Shown piece by piece: positions 61,678 to 64,000 of a stretch of 64,000 nt of DNA (the stretch's first letter is position 1; each line of letters starts with the position of its first letter). The notes under the pieces were generated by a model. That model was not told the origin of the DNA and did no database searches. It saw only the letters and a program-made list of their open reading frames with translations. The stretch spans positions 8,350,501 to 8,414,500 of the forward strand of contig NC_081822.1 of NCBI RefSeq assembly GCF_030704535.1, given 5' to 3'. The DNA is from Vitis vinifera (Eukaryota; Streptophyta; Magnoliopsida; Vitales; Vitaceae). The position numbers were made by a program, and so were the translations under genes.

Positions 61678-62160
61678 AGCAAGCAGACAAATAAAAAGAT
61701 TGAAGAGAGAAAGAGAGAGAAATTCTTGACCAAATTTTCCTAGAAAATCTTTCTCGTTGTGTGAGAATTCCAGAGAATTCAGGACAAGAAAGTGATGCAG
61801 CAACAGAAGAAGGAAGAGAGATAGAGAGCAGAGAATGTGGATAGAGAAAGGGAGGGTAGTTGGGGGAATAGCGGCGCTGGGGGCATTAGAAGAAGAAAGG
61901 AAGGGTAACTGCAAGGACAACAACCACTATCATTTTCCCTTGCTATTCACTGCACAACCAGCACATATCACCACTGCCACACACTTGTGCCTCTGCTCCC
62001 ACCCCTCCGAAAACCAAGAAAAAAAAATACTTTCACCTCACTCCTTCCCAAAATACCCTCCGCATTCCACAACGGCTCTCTCACCGCCACCCTCCCCTCT
62101 CGGCGTCATTTACAATCCTACCCCCGCCCTCTCCCCGGAATAATATAAGGTATAAAACAG
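61678..62160 (-). promoter_or_regulatory. 5' UTR and proximal promoter of the kinesin gene
   Basis: Directly upstream of the ATG the minus strand is C/T-rich (TTCTCTCTCTTTCTCTC near 61704-61720), typical of plant leader sequences. An AT-rich patch with TTTTATACC and TTATATTAT at about 62137-62157 could be a TATA region. The exact transcription start is unknown. Confidence 0.35.
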
Positions 62161-64000
62161 CACATAAACCACGGACCACGTGACTCCGGAATCGTATACG
62201 GTATACAATCACGGATTAGTTTTCGGCACGAGGGAGGTTTTCTTCAATTCAGGCTTTTTTTCTTCGAATTATGGGACGCCAATTAATTTCTCTAAACAAC
62301 CCACACCCACTCGATAGCGTGTCGTTTAATGTGAATAAAATAAAATGTAGAGGGTTCCAAATGTAGAAAATGATTTAATCGGGATGATGTTTGTTTGGAG
62401 GTAGGAAAGTTAGCGGGGGTGGGGAGAGGTGAGTAAAGGGAGAGGACGGGAGAGGTAGACCCACGTAATAGACATAGCCAGCTGGTGGTCTCCTACCCTC
62501 ACATGGCCTTTTAGTATCTCTAACTTGGCTCTTCCCCACATTCTGTCAGTCAGACCTATATGGTCCCACTTTTTTCATTACCTGTTCGCATTTTCCAACT
62601 TCTCATGGATTTAATCTTTTTTAACAGCTCATTCTGTAAATGCGTCCTCGCTTCAAGTCTGGCTTCATGGATTTCTGCCTTGAATTCATGGGTCTGAATT
62701 GACTTCTAAGCTTCTCGTTTTTGCATTTGTTTTTGTTTTTTTTTTATAAGAGAAAGAAGGCTTTTAAAAGCATGCGCTAAATAATAAGAACAATGCTTTG
62801 CATAATATATATCAGATGTGAGATGCCAAGGGATGGAAGGGCTATTCCGTAATTCAATCTGGCATTGGGGGTATTAGAAGTGAGGTGTGAGAGGTGTCCG
62901 CATGCTTCTTTTGGAACGCTAATCATCAATTTATGTCGGTAATTTTTTAGCATTTATGTAAGAAATCTATAAAAATTAGTAGATAGATGATATTTTGATT
63001 AATACCTATTATTGAAGTATTATTATTAATCAGCTGAATGGTAAACCAGATCTGCATGCTTAGGGGGGAAAAAGAAAAAAAGAAAAAAAGAATAAAATTA
63101 ACCTCCCACCCACTTCAAAGAATGCCTTGATTAAGACAACTTTTGCAGCTGGAACTTAAGTCATGAGATGATGAGGCAAGGCAGAATTAGTTGTTGGGTC
63201 GTTGGATTGTTAAGAGGACCCAAAAAGAAAGTAATCAGAGTGGAAGACTAAGGACCACAAATGACAATGAAACCAGGCATATGCAATTTCCTACGTGGGT
63301 TCAGATCAGTGTATTGCCTCGCAAATGGCAACCATTTCCCATTGAATGTTAGCTTGTACGTATTCAATTGTACAAATCATTTGCCCATCCTAAGCTATAC
63401 ATGCTTGAAAGTTAAAATAAGGTGTTATTTCCCCACTCATAAGTTTGTGATGCTTTCGGATAATGGATTGCACCCAACCCTTAAGGTGGACCATCAACTA
63501 GTGGTATAAAACTTGGACCCCGGATTTTAGACATTTGAGTAGGAAATTGAAACTTTTGTGATCTGTTTCAAACACAACTATTCCATCTGCTTTGATAACT
63601 TTCCTTGGATGTGGTAGACTGCAAGTTAAGCAAACTGCCCCCACCCATCAATTTTTTCTGCAGCTCTCCGACTCCTTCATTCAGAAGGGAGAATTGAGAG
63701 AGAAAGAAAGCTTATTCAAAGTATCCCAATCCCAAGTTTCCTTTTCCCCAACCTAACGCTCTACTCTTGGATTTTTGCATTCCGACCGTTAGCTTGGATG
63801 TAGGCCAAGCACCTATAGGCAGGCCCCACAATTTTTTTTCTTCCTTCTAATTAATTTGCCCTGGCAATGTAATTGCGTTGAATTCTAGTATAGGCGATCT
63901 TACCAACTACAGAAAATGCATAATATATATAATGTGAAAGGCAGCAGATTGAGATCACAAATAGTCTTGTAGCTTTTCATCCTAACTTACCAACCATGAT
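62161..64000. other. Intergenic DNA to the window end, no gene recognised
   Basis: Short frames only, none with a known family. Purine-rich patches (about 62400-62455 and 63061-63092) are simple sequence. No transposon protein or RNA gene signature. Confidence 0.5.

Noticed and set aside
62224-62234. TCGGCACGAGG resembles the end of a cDNA cloning adaptor
   Set aside because: An 11-base match in continuous genomic sequence with no vector around it; taken as chance.

Overview
The window is nuclear DNA of a flowering plant. The genes have GT-AG introns, the intergenic DNA is very AT-rich and full of transposon debris, and the proteins are typical of land plants (a group IId WRKY factor, an LRR-III receptor-like kinase, a FRA1-type kinesin-4). 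The style of gene and repeat suggests a woody eudicot, and grapevine (Vitis) is my best guess. That species call is an inference from recognition, not proven here.

Layout, left to right. 1-5376 is most of a minus-strand Ty3/gypsy LTR retrotransposon of the Tat type: the start of integrase at the window edge, RT plus two RNase H domains, gag-protease, primer-binding site and an 805-bp LTR. Gag-protease and pol share one frame, separated by a TAG in the context CAA TAG CAA TTA, the same as the leaky stop of tobacco mosaic virus. 5377-8780 is intergenic. 9223-10508 is a three-exon WRKY gene with W-boxes and a G-box upstream. 10509-23080 is AT-rich repeat DNA holding a tandem duplication (15.07-17.80 kb) whose first copy is split by a 1.55-kb foldback element, and a decayed Ty1/copia fragment (about 19.2-20.9 kb).

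23173-24486 and 28595-29976 are tandem LRR secreted-protein paralogues. The first is intact and the second is frameshifted. Between them lies a 716-bp solo LTR (27152-27867) of the same family as the left retrotransposon, flanked by a 5-bp target duplication. 35597-38624 is a two-exon LRR receptor-like pseudokinase. 39.4-40.8 kb holds a second, truncated copy of the foldback family. 41187-44170 is a small two-exon conserved protein with a CxxC...H...C end; its intron carries a 106-bp tRNA-derived SINE with 16-bp target duplications.

46739-61677 (minus strand) is a 25-exon kinesin-4 gene predicted to encode 1077 residues. I could place every exon with canonical GT-AG junctions and consistent phase. 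Its last exon contains a 155/156-bp tandem duplication, and the second copy is read in a different frame, giving this allele a changed C-terminus. 61.9-64 kb is intergenic.

The genes are unrelated in function and do not form a pathway. The observations most worth a second look are the readthrough-type stop in the retrotransposon, the out-of-frame duplication ending the kinesin, the foldback element inside a tandem duplication, and the concentration of TCCGGA palindromes in both LTRs.
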